Of a stretch of DNA of 64,000 bases, positions 39,995 to 48,660 are shown piece by piece. How positions within the stretch are numbered: position 1 is the stretch's first letter; the number at the start of each line of letters is the position of its first letter. The notes beneath the pieces are model-generated. The model was not told where the DNA came from. It ran no database searches and saw nothing but the letters and a program-made list of their open reading frames with translations. The stretch comes from an uncultured Dehalococcoidia bacterium (GTDB taxonomy: Bacteria; Chloroflexota; Dehalococcoidia; Lucifugimonadales; Lucifugimonadaceae), in assembly GCA_913052475.1 (NCBI GenBank), contig CAJXEJ010000002.1, positions 29,210 to 93,209 on the forward strand, read 5' to 3'. Made by a program: the position numbers and the translations under genes.

Positions 39995-40534
39995 ATGACA
40001 AACGACACTCTCGAAAGCGTCTGCCTACGACACCCCGACACCGCATCCAATCTCGGTTGCGGACGTTGCGGCGATCTCATCTGCCCGCAGTGCATGGTGC
40101 AGTCGCCTGTCGGTGCTCGTTGTCCCGATTGTGCGAGTATCGGTCAGGCTCCGATATTCCGATCGACGACCGCTGAGTTCAGCACCGTTATCGCACTATC
40201 GGTGGTTGGTGCTATTGGTTTCGGAGTAGCGTACGGACTCATCGTCTGGGTACTGTGGGTTCTACCACTCGGATTCCAGATCGGGAATGTAGCAGCATCG
40301 TTCATCCTCGCTCTCGGCGGATCGCCGGTTGGCAAATATGTGCTCAGGGCGGGCAAGTACAAACTTGATGCACGTTTGCGAATTGTAGCCGCAGTGACCA
40401 TGCTTGCCGTCTGGATCATCGGATTTATAGTTGCCGATTTTCTCGGTGTTTGGAACGGTGTGTTTCTCAACATCGTCGCCTACATAGGTCTCGGAGTCGG
40501 CATTTACGTCGCCATGAACCGCGTCAGGCCGTAG
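39995..40534 (+). CDS. Zinc-ribbon/B-box-like membrane protein
   Basis: A 179-residue protein. The N terminus has a cysteine/histidine cluster (CLRHP, CGRCGDLICPQC, PVGARCPDC) arranged like a B-box or double zinc ribbon. About four hydrophobic segments follow (residues 60-175). Proteins of this shape precede rhomboid-type or unknown membrane domains in Chloroflexota and Actinobacteria. No catalytic residues are seen; function unknown. It closes the rightward run that starts at rplY. Confidence 0.75.
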   Translation: MTNDTLESVCLRHPDTASNLGCGRCGDLICPQCMVQSPVGARCPDCASIGQAPIFRSTTAEFSTVIALSVVGAIGFGVAYGLIVWVLWVLPLGFQIGNVAASFILALGGSPVGKYVLRAGKYKLDARLRIVAAVTMLAVWIIGFIVADFLGVWNGVFLNIVAYIGLGVGIYVAMNRVRP

Positions 40535-40601
40535 GTTTTTGAGTTCGAGTCCTCGTACCGATGGCAGGATCATGCAAGTCGCATATTCCCAGTCACGTTC
40601 C

Positions 40602-41633
40602 CTAAACAACTGTCGGAATAATCCCACCGCCGCCTTCAGAGTTGAAACGAATCGCTTCGTCGACCATCTCAAACAACGAAAGACTCGGTGAATACCCGAA
40701 GTCGTTTCGCGCCGCCGACAGGTCGTACTCATAGAACGTCGGATTGGTCGCCAGATCGACCGTCGAGTACGGAACTCCAGTCTTTTCCGAAATGTATGGA
40801 ATCAATACGTCCCACGTAAACGGCTCATTCGAACCCAATTGATAGACGTTGCCAAAAGTCGCCGAATTGCCGACCGCCTGCTCGTAAGCATGAACAAGGT
40901 CGCGCACCTCAACCTGATGCTTCTTCCACGGTCGACCATTTACATCACAAGCAACGATAAGTCGTGGGCCGCCATCGGTCTTCGCACTCTCTGCTTGCAA
41001 TTTCTCGTATGTTGTCCTGCCAGCATCGTCGGTCCTGCCCTCGAACACCTTCAGGAACGTGCTCAGATGGAACTGGTGGAAATTCAGAATCTCGCCTGCA
41101 CCCCATACGTTTGCAAACCGAATGATCGTTCCTCTTAGATTTTCCTCAGCGTGGTACCGATTCAGAAGGTTTTCGCACAGCACTTTTGTGTAGCCGTACC
41201 AGTTTGTCGACGAGAGTGGCAGTGAATCCTCGGCGATCGGATCAGTTATTCCGCTTTCGGGATACTTGAACATCGTCGCATCGGTGCTGGTGATGAGCAC
41301 ATGCTTCAGGTGATCACCTAAGCCGAGTGATGCTTCGAGGACGTTGAACGTGCCTTTCACGTTCGTATCGAAGTATTGCTCGGGAGTGAACGGTCCGCCT
41401 GCCTGAAACGCCGCACCCAGATGCAAAATCACTTCCTGCCCATCGGCGGCAGCGTTAACGTCGGCAGAATTTGCCAGATCACCTTCTACGATCTCGGCGC
41501 CGATCGCTTTCATCTTCTCGGCCTGTCGGTCACCCGGCCAAACGAAGCCTCTTACATCATACCCACGCTCTAGAAAATTCTGAGCAATATTCGCTCCAAC
41601 GCGACCTGTAATACCGGTAATAAGTACTTTCAT
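40602..41633 (-). CDS. NAD-dependent epimerase/dehydratase
   Basis: A 343-residue extended SDR. The N-terminal cofactor loop is TGITGRVGANIAQ, the catalytic pair is YGYTK (with TSTDAT providing the Thr/Ser), and RFANVWGAGE and FTWDVLIPYIS follow. It most likely acts on a nucleotide sugar or a free sugar acid. It is 31 bases upstream of nothing coding on its own strand except the shrunken enolase gene that precedes it, so the three leftward genes (amidohydrolase, enolase remnant, epimerase) may be one transcript. Confidence 0.88.
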   Translation of the reverse strand: MKVLITGITGRVGANIAQNFLERGYDVRGFVWPGDRQAEKMKAIGAEIVEGDLANSADVNAAADGQEVILHLGAAFQAGGPFTPEQYFDTNVKGTFNVLEASLGLGDHLKHVLITSTDATMFKYPESGITDPIAEDSLPLSSTNWYGYTKVLCENLLNRYHAEENLRGTIIRFANVWGAGEILNFHQFHLSTFLKVFEGRTDDAGRTTYEKLQAESAKTDGGPRLIVACDVNGRPWKKHQVEVRDLVHAYEQAVGNSATFGNVYQLGSNEPFTWDVLIPYISEKTGVPYSTVDLATNPTFYEYDLSAARNDFGYSPSLSLFEMVDEAIRFNSEGGGGIIPTVV

Positions 41634-41664
41634 CTTTGAAGAAATTCCTAAATTGATTAGCTGG

Positions 41665-42123
41665 CTAACTGATTACTGTTTCGTGCTGTCCGTAGACACG
41701 GCTGTAGAGGTCATGATCGATACTCACTGCCAGCCCGGGTGAGCTCGGCACTGCGTATTTACCGTCTTCGAAGACGTGCCAGTTCCCTGATATAGCTCGA
41801 GATCTAATGTCGAATCTTCGGCGATACCAACGATCCATACCCGATCCTTCACCGGTCACCACACCGTCAGAAATCTCAAGCAGTTGGCCGACTTCCCTAC
41901 CGAGCAGAGCACCTTTGATGTGGGGCAACATGCTCTCGGCGGTGCCCTCCCGCATCAGTCGATTGGCAATCGAAATTCTCTCGGCTCCACTCGTGCTGCG
42001 CGCCCGAATGACCCACTCGAGTCGCTGCGTGCCAATGTTGTCGATATATGTGTTTTTGCCGAGCTCTTTTTGATAGTTCGACGGGATCGGAGTTACCGAT
42101 ACTGATTCGATAATTTCTGGCAT
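41665..42123 (-). CDS. Enolase-superfamily protein with internal deletion
   Basis: An intact 152-codon frame from ATG 42123 (CAGGA upstream). Residues 1-95 match the N-terminal capping domain of mandelate-racemase-type enzymes (IIESVSVTPIP, EWVIRARSTSGAERISIANR, GALLGREVGQLLE). Residues from about 114 match the extreme C terminus (GKYAVPSSPGLAVSIDHDLY). The whole barrel with the metal ligands and the acid/base residues is missing, so no family reaction is possible. Family length is about 370-400. It resembles the PEP carboxylase case: decay by an in-frame deletion, not by stops. Confidence 0.75.
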   Translation of the reverse strand: MPEIIESVSVTPIPSNYQKELGKNTYIDNIGTQRLEWVIRARSTSGAERISIANRLMREGTAESMLPHIKGALLGREVGQLLEISDGVVTGEGSGMDRWYRRRFDIRSRAISGNWHVFEDGKYAVPSSPGLAVSIDHDLYSRVYGQHETVIS

Positions 42124-42181
42124 GAGATTTCCTGAATTAGTGGGGCGGAGCAGTTTACTCCCGATTCCTCGATGCGGATTC

Positions 42182-43678
42182 CTACATTTGCCCCATACGT
42201 ACTGTTCGCCCCGATCTCGATCCGGAATGCTTTCCGTCGCGAACCGCAAACTGGCCATTTACGATTACGTGCAGCAAGCCCTGCGGCCCTACTCGTGAGT
42301 TCTCGTACGTCGCGCCATCGATAACCGTCTCAGGATCGAACAACGTCAGGTCGGCGAAGTAGCCTTCCTTAATGAGCCCTCGATTGGCGATATTGAACTT
42401 CGTTGCCGGCATATGAGTCATCTTGTAGATGGCGTTTTCAAGCGAAATCACACCCTCTTCTCGAACGTATTTGCCGAGAACTCTCGGGTACGTACCCCAC
42501 GCCCTCGGATGAGGTTTGGAACCACGATCAAGCCCATCGGTTCCGATCATGGTCGACGAGTGCGCCATAACCATTCGCACATCACCCTCATCCATTCCGA
42601 ACGCTGCGACCAAAATGTCGCTGGAAATGTCGCTGAGTAGTTTCTTCGCTGCATCCTCGCCGGGCAGATCGAACTCCTCCACGAAACTTTGAAGCGTGCG
42701 ACCCTCGAACTCGGGTTGACCGGGAACCGAGCACAGCAAAACCTCCTCAGGCGACGACTTGCCCATAGCTCCACCCTCACCCAGACTGAACGTGCCGTTC
42801 TGCACTAGAGCGAAAAGCATCGTGCTACGAGCGGTGTACGGATACTGATCGGCGGTAACATCACGCCCTTGGGCGACAGCGTCTTCGATCATTTCTAAAG
42901 ATTGAACGACCTTGCCCCAGTTCGCTCGTCCCACAGCTTTATGATGAGAAATCTCAACCCCGGTTCCGCTGGTTTCTCCGATTTGCAGCGTCTCTCGCAC
43001 CGAGTCGAGCAATCCGCCACCTTCGTCTCGCATGTGCGAAACGTACAGTCCGTCATGCTTACCAACCACCTGTGCCAGCGAAACAATTTCCTCCGTCGCG
43101 GCATATCGCCCCGGCTCGTAGACCAGACCTGTCGACATACCAACGGCACCTGCTTCCATACCCTCAGCCACATTCGCCAACATCGCGGCAAGTTCGGCGT
43201 CTGTTGGCGGACGATTTTCAACTCCATCCATCGCCTCGCGGCGCGCCGTGTGGTGACCGATCAACGCAGCAACGTTCAGCACGGGAGAGGTCTTGTCCAC
43301 TTCCTCCATATAACCGGCATATCCTGTCCAATCAGGAAGTTCGGCACTCGGCTCGTTTATCGCCTTCATCTGAACCTTGCCAGCGTCCGAACCAGCTGCG
43401 CCAAATCCGCAGTTACCGACAATCGCTGTCGTTATGCCTTGAAAAATATTATGGCGGACCTCTGGTTCGATCAGAACATGAAAGTCATCATGAGAATGAA
43501 CGTCGATAAAACCTGGGGTTAGTGTGAGTCCGGTGGCATTGAGAATTTCTGCCGATTCAACCTCAATCAAAGGCGAAATCATTGCAATACGATCACCCTC
43601 GATTCCAACGTCGAGCGCTGCACCTTCCACCCCTGATCCATCGATTACGGTTGCACCCTTAATTACCAGTTCAAGCAA
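42182..43678 (-). CDS. N-acyl-D-amino-acid deacylase family amidohydrolase
   Basis: A 498-residue zinc amidohydrolase. It starts with TTG (LELVIKGATVIDGSG). Metal ligands are in FIDVHSHDD (His61, His63), Cys90 of GNCGFG, His of YVSHMRDE, His of ISHHKAVG, and the Asp/His of MAHSSTMIGTDG near residue 380. This set is that of D-aminoacylase, which removes acyl groups from N-acyl-D-amino acids, although N-acyl-D-glutamate or other substrates are possible. It lies 58 bases upstream of the shrunken enolase gene. Confidence 0.9.
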   Translation of the reverse strand: MLELVIKGATVIDGSGVEGAALDVGIEGDRIAMISPLIEVESAEILNATGLTLTPGFIDVHSHDDFHVLIEPEVRHNIFQGITTAIVGNCGFGAAGSDAGKVQMKAINEPSAELPDWTGYAGYMEEVDKTSPVLNVAALIGHHTARREAMDGVENRPPTDAELAAMLANVAEGMEAGAVGMSTGLVYEPGRYAATEEIVSLAQVVGKHDGLYVSHMRDEGGGLLDSVRETLQIGETSGTGVEISHHKAVGRANWGKVVQSLEMIEDAVAQGRDVTADQYPYTARSTMLFALVQNGTFSLGEGGAMGKSSPEEVLLCSVPGQPEFEGRTLQSFVEEFDLPGEDAAKKLLSDISSDILVAAFGMDEGDVRMVMAHSSTMIGTDGLDRGSKPHPRAWGTYPRVLGKYVREEGVISLENAIYKMTHMPATKFNIANRGLIKEGYFADLTLFDPETVIDGATYENSRVGPQGLLHVIVNGQFAVRDGKHSGSRSGRTVRMGQM

Positions 43679-43843
43679 TATTCCTGATCCTCAAATTGAA
43701 TAATTTCTTCTGCGTCGTTATACCCGCGACTGACGGTCAACACAATTCGATTCGATCTTGTAACGTCGGCGTTTTAGGACTACCTTCTCGGCTGTGCCTC
43801 ATTAGCACACCGTCGCACAAGCAGAAAACGGATCCCAGGAACC

Positions 43844-44977
43844 ATGCTAGTACCAACCAAAATCGAACGAGTCGAAACAATGCTCTGGGACCGATGGTTG
43901 CTGATTCGCATCTACTGCGAGGACGGAACTGTGGGTATCGGTGAGGGAGGAGTCCACGGCTGGCAGCGTCCGACCAAGACGATGGTCGACACGATGGCCG
44001 ACTATCTCGTCGGCAAGGATCCGAGTTTCATCGAGCATCACTACCAGTGGTTATATCGCTCGTCGCACTTCATGGGATCGGTCGTTCAAGGCGCACTCTC
44101 GGCGATCGATATTGCCCTGTGGGACATCAAGGGCAAGCGCCTCGACGTGCCGATCTACGACTTGATGGGCGGCAAAACTCGCGACAAAGTGCGCTGCTAC
44201 ATGCACGTCGGTGGTGATACAAAAGACGATCTAGTCACCAGTGCGAAATCCGCAGCAGCCGACGGATTTACCGCCGTTCGCTTCACGCCGTTCGCGCCCG
44301 ATTACTATCTCCACAAGTCGTACACCGAATGGTCTAACGAGGCAGTCGATCGGGTCGGTGCAGTGAAAGAGGCGGTCGGCGGCAACGTCGATATCTGTGT
44401 CGAAATTCATCGTCAGATGACACCAGCCGAGAGTATCTGGCTAGGACGAAGGCTCGAACAGTTCAACCCGTTCTTTTACGAAGATCCCATGCTCCCGGAC
44501 AGTCCGGCTCGAATGGCCGACGTGGCCGAACACTGCAATATTCCGATCGCAACAGGCGAACGATTCACGACCATCTTCGAATACGAACAGCTTCTCGAAG
44601 CCAACGCAACTTCCTACATTCGACCCGATCTCTGTCTCTGCGGCGGATTGTCGGGCTCGAAAAAGGTTTCAGCGATGGCTGAGGCAAAGCATGTCAAAGT
44701 CATTCCGCACAATCCGCTCTCGCCTGTCAGCACAGCAGCCTGCGTACAACTCGACGCCTGTATTCCGAACTTCGCACTTCAGGAATACACCGGCGAATCA
44801 GAACCGCCAAAGAGCGATCTGTTGGTAACGCCGCTGGAGCTTATCGATGGCTATCTCATCGTCCCCGAAGGGCCGGGACTCGGTATCGAACTCAACGAAG
44901 CCGCCCTCTCTGGACCCGAAAACCCAAAAATCCTCGACACCCCCATCGGCTTCGACGGCAGCGTTCAGGATAGGTAG
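43844..44977 (+). CDS. Enolase-superfamily dehydratase, mandelate-racemase subgroup (copy 1)
   Basis: A 377-residue sugar-acid dehydratase candidate. Residues follow the galactonate/mannonate-type order: Glu187-x-His189 (VEIHR), Glu213 (FYEDPM), Glu239 (ATGERF), and base His289 (IPHNPL). AIDIALWDIKGKRLDVPIYDLMGG is the usual capping-barrel junction. The EIH first ligand is shared with copy 2, so both should have the same chemistry, abstraction of the proton alpha to a carboxylate with loss of water. Substrate not predictable. It opens a three-gene rightward run. Confidence 0.9.
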   Translation: MLVPTKIERVETMLWDRWLLIRIYCEDGTVGIGEGGVHGWQRPTKTMVDTMADYLVGKDPSFIEHHYQWLYRSSHFMGSVVQGALSAIDIALWDIKGKRLDVPIYDLMGGKTRDKVRCYMHVGGDTKDDLVTSAKSAAADGFTAVRFTPFAPDYYLHKSYTEWSNEAVDRVGAVKEAVGGNVDICVEIHRQMTPAESIWLGRRLEQFNPFFYEDPMLPDSPARMADVAEHCNIPIATGERFTTIFEYEQLLEANATSYIRPDLCLCGGLSGSKKVSAMAEAKHVKVIPHNPLSPVSTAACVQLDACIPNFALQEYTGESEPPKSDLLVTPLELIDGYLIVPEGPGLGIELNEAALSGPENPKILDTPIGFDGSVQDR

Positions 44978-44993
44978 TCAACCGAGCAAAAAC

Positions 44994-46244
44994 ATGGTCA
45001 ATATTCTAATTGCGATAGTCGGAGCCGGCGGCATGGGTGGTCGTCATCTACGAGCACTCGGTGCGCTGTACGAAAGCGGCATGGCTAACGTCGAACTTGT
45101 CGCAGTTTGCGACACCCGAGAAGAAAACGCCATTCACCTCGCAGACAACGCCGAAGAAATGCTAGGGAGCCGCCCCGAGGTCTTCACTTCGATGGAAGAC
45201 ATGAAAATGCAACGTCCCGATATCGAGGCTGTCGATATTACGACCGACTCAGGATCGCACCACCTCGTCGCTGAGATGGCATTCGATCTTGGTTACAACG
45301 TGCTCTGCGAAAAACCGCTTTCGCTAACCATTCGGGGCTGCAATCGAGTAATCGATGCCTGGAAACGCAGCGGCAAGGTCTTGAGCGTCGGTGAGCAAGA
45401 GCGACGCGATCCGATGTGCCGACTCAACAAGGCACTGCTCGATTCCGGTGCTATTGGCGACCCATATAGCTTCCTGCAGGGATCGGCCCGAGGCGGAAAC
45501 GACATCATTATCTGGCCCTGGCGTCACGACAAGAACATCGGTGGGATTTTCGTCGACGCTGGCGTTCACGCCGTCGACCAGATGATGTACTACATGGGCG
45601 ATGTCGAGGAAGTGTTCGCAGTGTCGAAGGTCTGGGAACCGAAACGTTACAAGGGTGAACGAATTGGCGTGGCAAATTTCTACGATCGCTGGGCCTCCGA
45701 GGTGCCAGACGAGATCGACGCCGATGCCGAAGACATGGTGATTTCAACACTCAAATTCAAGAGTGGGGCTGTTGGTCAGTGGACCTCGATGTTCGCAGCA
45801 CACGGCGAACCGACGCAGTACGGCATGATCTATGGCAGTAAGGGTTCGATGCAGCCGGCGAAACAGCGGAGAGGAGAACCACTTACGCTGACAATCAATG
45901 GTGCGGGCACGGTCACCGGGGACGATGTTCTGGAACTCGTACCCGACTTCCATCTCGACGAGCTACCCGCCCGCCTGTTCGGTGCTGATCGACTCGGTTC
46001 GTACACAACTCCTTTCGAGGATGCGGATCGCTACCTCGTGGCACTTGAGTACTACGAACTGGGCCAGTGTATCGCTGATGGAACGAAGCCTGAGGTCGAT
46101 GCCTACGTGGGCCGCAAGGATCTCGCGGTCTGCAACGCTGCGCTGGAATCATCGGTACTGGGTCGTCTTGTCACCATCGAAGAAATCGAAAACGAGGAAA
46201 CCGCCGTCTACGAAGCGAGCATCAACGCTCACTGGAAGATCTAA
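44994..46244 (+). CDS. Gfo/Idh/MocA family oxidoreductase
   Basis: A 416-residue NAD(P)-dependent sugar dehydrogenase. ATG 44994 gives NILIAIVGAGGMGGRHLRAL, the Rossmann motif; a longer open frame starts inside the preceding gene and is rejected. CEKPLSLTIRGCNR is the family EKP motif, GVHAVDQMMYY contains the catalytic His region. Acts on hydroxyls of sugars, inositols or sugar acids. It lies 17 bases after enolase 1 and 72 before enolase 2, so one operon is likely. Confidence 0.92.
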   Translation: MVNILIAIVGAGGMGGRHLRALGALYESGMANVELVAVCDTREENAIHLADNAEEMLGSRPEVFTSMEDMKMQRPDIEAVDITTDSGSHHLVAEMAFDLGYNVLCEKPLSLTIRGCNRVIDAWKRSGKVLSVGEQERRDPMCRLNKALLDSGAIGDPYSFLQGSARGGNDIIIWPWRHDKNIGGIFVDAGVHAVDQMMYYMGDVEEVFAVSKVWEPKRYKGERIGVANFYDRWASEVPDEIDADAEDMVISTLKFKSGAVGQWTSMFAAHGEPTQYGMIYGSKGSMQPAKQRRGEPLTLTINGAGTVTGDDVLELVPDFHLDELPARLFGADRLGSYTTPFEDADRYLVALEYYELGQCIADGTKPEVDAYVGRKDLAVCNAALESSVLGRLVTIEEIENEETAVYEASINAHWKI

Positions 46245-46315
46245 ACCTGCGGAACCAACCCGAAACTCAACATTCACTCATCTCAGGCCGTATCGCCCCA
46301 AACTGAAGAGAAAAA

Positions 46316-47443
46316 ATGAAAATTGCAAAGATCGAAACTTTTTTTGTATCCCGTTTCCTCGTCGTGAAAGTAACGACTGAGGATGGCACCGAGGGTATCG
46401 GTGAATCGTGCTACTGGTCGTATCCGAAAGCGGCTGAGGCAACGATTCACGGATTCGCCGAAGCACTGATCGGTATGGATGCCACCGACATCGAGCACAT
46501 CTGGAGCTACCTCTGGCGATACAATTCGGCTTTTCGTGGCAACAGCATCGGCGGCGCGGTAAGTGCGATCGATATGGCGCTCTGGGACATCAAGGGCAAA
46601 CGACTACAGGCACCTGTTTGGGACCTCCTCGGCGGCAAGGTTCGCCAGAAAATCCGAGGCATCGCGCAGGGAATCGGCGGCAACACACCCGAAGAATGTG
46701 CGGCTGGAGCCAAGCGAGTCCTCGACGAAGGTTTTTCGGCACTGAAGTTCACCCCAATGCCCCGCAATTGGGCGGAACTGACCTACACCAAACTAATTGG
46801 CAAAGCGATCGAGATGGTCGAGGCCGTGCGAGAAACGGTCGGCTGGGATTTCGATATTGGACTCGAAATTCATCGCAATATGCAACCGCACGAGGCAATC
46901 GCCTTCTGTGACGAGGTTGCGAAACTACGGCCATATTTCGTCGAAGATCCCATCGTGCCTGACTCCGTTGTAGCAATGGGTGATACTGCCGCCAAAATGA
47001 GACTTCCGCTGGCAGTGGGCGAGCGCAATATGGGCATCTGGGAATTCCGCGAGTACGCTCAACTGTCTAAGCCAGCGTTCTTTAAGCCCGATATTGCGGT
47101 TGCTGGCGGTATAACCGGAACCAAAAAGATCGCCACCATCGCCGAGGCACACCACATCAAGATCTGCCCGCATAATTTCCAGGGCCCGATCGCTACCGCA
47201 GCTTGTATAGCGCTCGGAATCTCGTCGCCCTCTTGGGACGTTCAGGAATCGGTGCAAGAAGAAGTGCCACCACGTCGTGACATGACCGACGAGATCATGA
47301 AACTCGAACGTGGCTGGTACATGCCATCCGAAAAGCCTGGACTCGGAGTCATCTTCAACGAAGATGCCCCAGCCATGCACCCGTTCGACCCCGCCAACTC
47401 CGAACCGCCAATCCGAGACGACGGCAGCGTAGCGTTGAAGTAA
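46316..47443 (+). CDS. Enolase-superfamily dehydratase, mandelate-racemase subgroup (copy 2)
   Basis: A 375-residue paralogue of the gene two places upstream. Its metal and base residues occupy the same places: Glu184-x-His186 (LEIHR), Glu210 (FVEDPI), Glu236 (AVGERN), His286 (CPHNFQ). AIDMALWDIKGKRLQAPVWDLLGG matches copy 1 closely. Differences lie in the first 60 residues (FFVSRFLVVKVTTEDG) and in the substrate loop, suggesting different sugar acids. No obvious terminator follows; it is convergent with the cupin gene. Confidence 0.9.
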   Translation: MKIAKIETFFVSRFLVVKVTTEDGTEGIGESCYWSYPKAAEATIHGFAEALIGMDATDIEHIWSYLWRYNSAFRGNSIGGAVSAIDMALWDIKGKRLQAPVWDLLGGKVRQKIRGIAQGIGGNTPEECAAGAKRVLDEGFSALKFTPMPRNWAELTYTKLIGKAIEMVEAVRETVGWDFDIGLEIHRNMQPHEAIAFCDEVAKLRPYFVEDPIVPDSVVAMGDTAAKMRLPLAVGERNMGIWEFREYAQLSKPAFFKPDIAVAGGITGTKKIATIAEAHHIKICPHNFQGPIATAACIALGISSPSWDVQESVQEEVPPRRDMTDEIMKLERGWYMPSEKPGLGVIFNEDAPAMHPFDPANSEPPIRDDGSVALK

Positions 47444-47456
47444 CTAGAACCACTCC

Positions 47457-47870
47457 CTACCCAACCCGACCGAAGTCGTCCTCGACTCGAACGATATCGT
47501 CTTCACCGAGATAGTCGCCAGTTTGAATTTCAATGATTTCGAGCGCCTCAACCGAAGAAATATTCTCGATTCGGTGATGAATATTGCGAGCGACGAACAT
47601 CGTTTCGCCGCGTCCGAGAGTGTGCTGTTCCTCACCGACCGTCACCTGAGCCGTGCCACGCGCCACAACCCACGTTTCATCACGATGACGGTGCCACTGA
47701 AGCGATAATCGTGATTCCGCATTCACGGTAAGCCTCTTGGCCTGGAAACCAGGGCCGCTGGTCAGCACTTCGTACGATCCCCACGGACGCTTCTCGCGCT
47801 TCTTCTTCATAGCGGAATCGAACGTCACGGGCAACGTTTCTTGCGACTTGTCTGGCACCAGAATCTCCAA
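47457..47870 (-). CDS. Cupin, mannose-6-phosphate isomerase type II
   Basis: A 137-residue single cupin with metal-binding motifs HRHRDETWVVARGTAQVTVG and FVARNIHHRIEN, preceded by KRPWGSYEVL, the opening of the isomerase domain found at the C terminus of ManC. Stand-alone versions exist and isomerise mannose-6-phosphate or related sugars. Here no GDP-mannose pyrophosphorylase domain is attached, and none is nearby. Convergent with enolase 2. Confidence 0.85.
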   Translation of the reverse strand: MEILVPDKSQETLPVTFDSAMKKKREKRPWGSYEVLTSGPGFQAKRLTVNAESRLSLQWHRHRDETWVVARGTAQVTVGEEQHTLGRGETMFVARNIHHRIENISSVEALEIIEIQTGDYLGEDDIVRVEDDFGRVG

Positions 47871-48000
47871 TAACTATGGAATCGCCTTCAAACAAAAAAG
47901 GTCGATCTAAAGATTCTATTGCCTGGCTTCCGTTCGGTCACCCTGAAAACGGTTAAGCAAGCGTTGAAGGCGGCGGTAGAATCACCAGCTTCTTCGCCTC

Positions 48001-48412
48001 TTACAAGTGAACCTCGCCGATGATTTGATCGATGATGGCCCCAAAGTTCAATTTTCGAGTGTTGAGCTACCCGAACAGCGGCAAAGTTCTTGGGATGGAT
48101 GGTCATCCGGAGCGACTTCACGCCCTCTTGTGCCAGTATCCAATCGACAACTGCCTGTGTGGCTTCTTTGGTGTAGTTCTTGTTCTGTTGATCTTCGTAG
48201 ATCGAAAACGCAATGCCAACTGAGCCCGTTGCATCGGGTGGAGCGTTGACACCGACTGTACCCAACACACTACGAGATTCTTTCTCTAAAAACAGCCATC
48301 CCCACCAACCACTTGTCCCGGTTCGTACTGCAACCGCTGCGTGACCATCTACAGATAATTGTCGTACCTCATTGGTTGAATCTGGAAGCGTTGCGGAAAC
48401 TTGAGACGCTAT
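48001..48412 (-). pseudogene. Broken GNAT acetyltransferase
   Basis: The frame open from 48412 reads LPDSTNEVRQLSVDGHAAVA ... WWGWLFLEKESRSVLGTVGV ... GSVGIAFSIYEDQQNKNYTKE and NFAAVRVAQ, a typical GNAT fold with the acetyl-CoA loop. No ATG, GTG or TTG lies at its 5' end; the first start-like codon is a GTG inside the domain. Near 48050 the frame must shift for the family ending NFGAIIDQIIGEVHL to be read up to the TAA at 48001-48003; without the shift translation runs on to 47888. Two lesions in one gene point to decay. Confidence 0.7.
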
Positions 48413-48660
48413 TCAGATAGCAACGACGCACGCACGCGCCATCATCGCCTCTGTCATTTCGCCAATGAGAGGCGTAAGGCAAGTTCGGTCAGTCTCAAAT
48501 TGTTGATGCAGCAGCAGACCCATAATCAGAGATCAGCCTCGTAGATGCTTGCGCGCGAGCGGGATTGCCGTACCCTTCCGGTGGCTGACAGCACGTAGGC
48601 GCTCGATTCCGTATGAATTTGCAGTAGATTCTCAATACACCCGAACAACAAGTACGAGAC

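Noticed and set aside
42902..43522. 206-codon ORF antisense to the D-aminoacylase-type gene
   Set aside because: Shadow ORF; the sense strand carries all metal-binding motifs.
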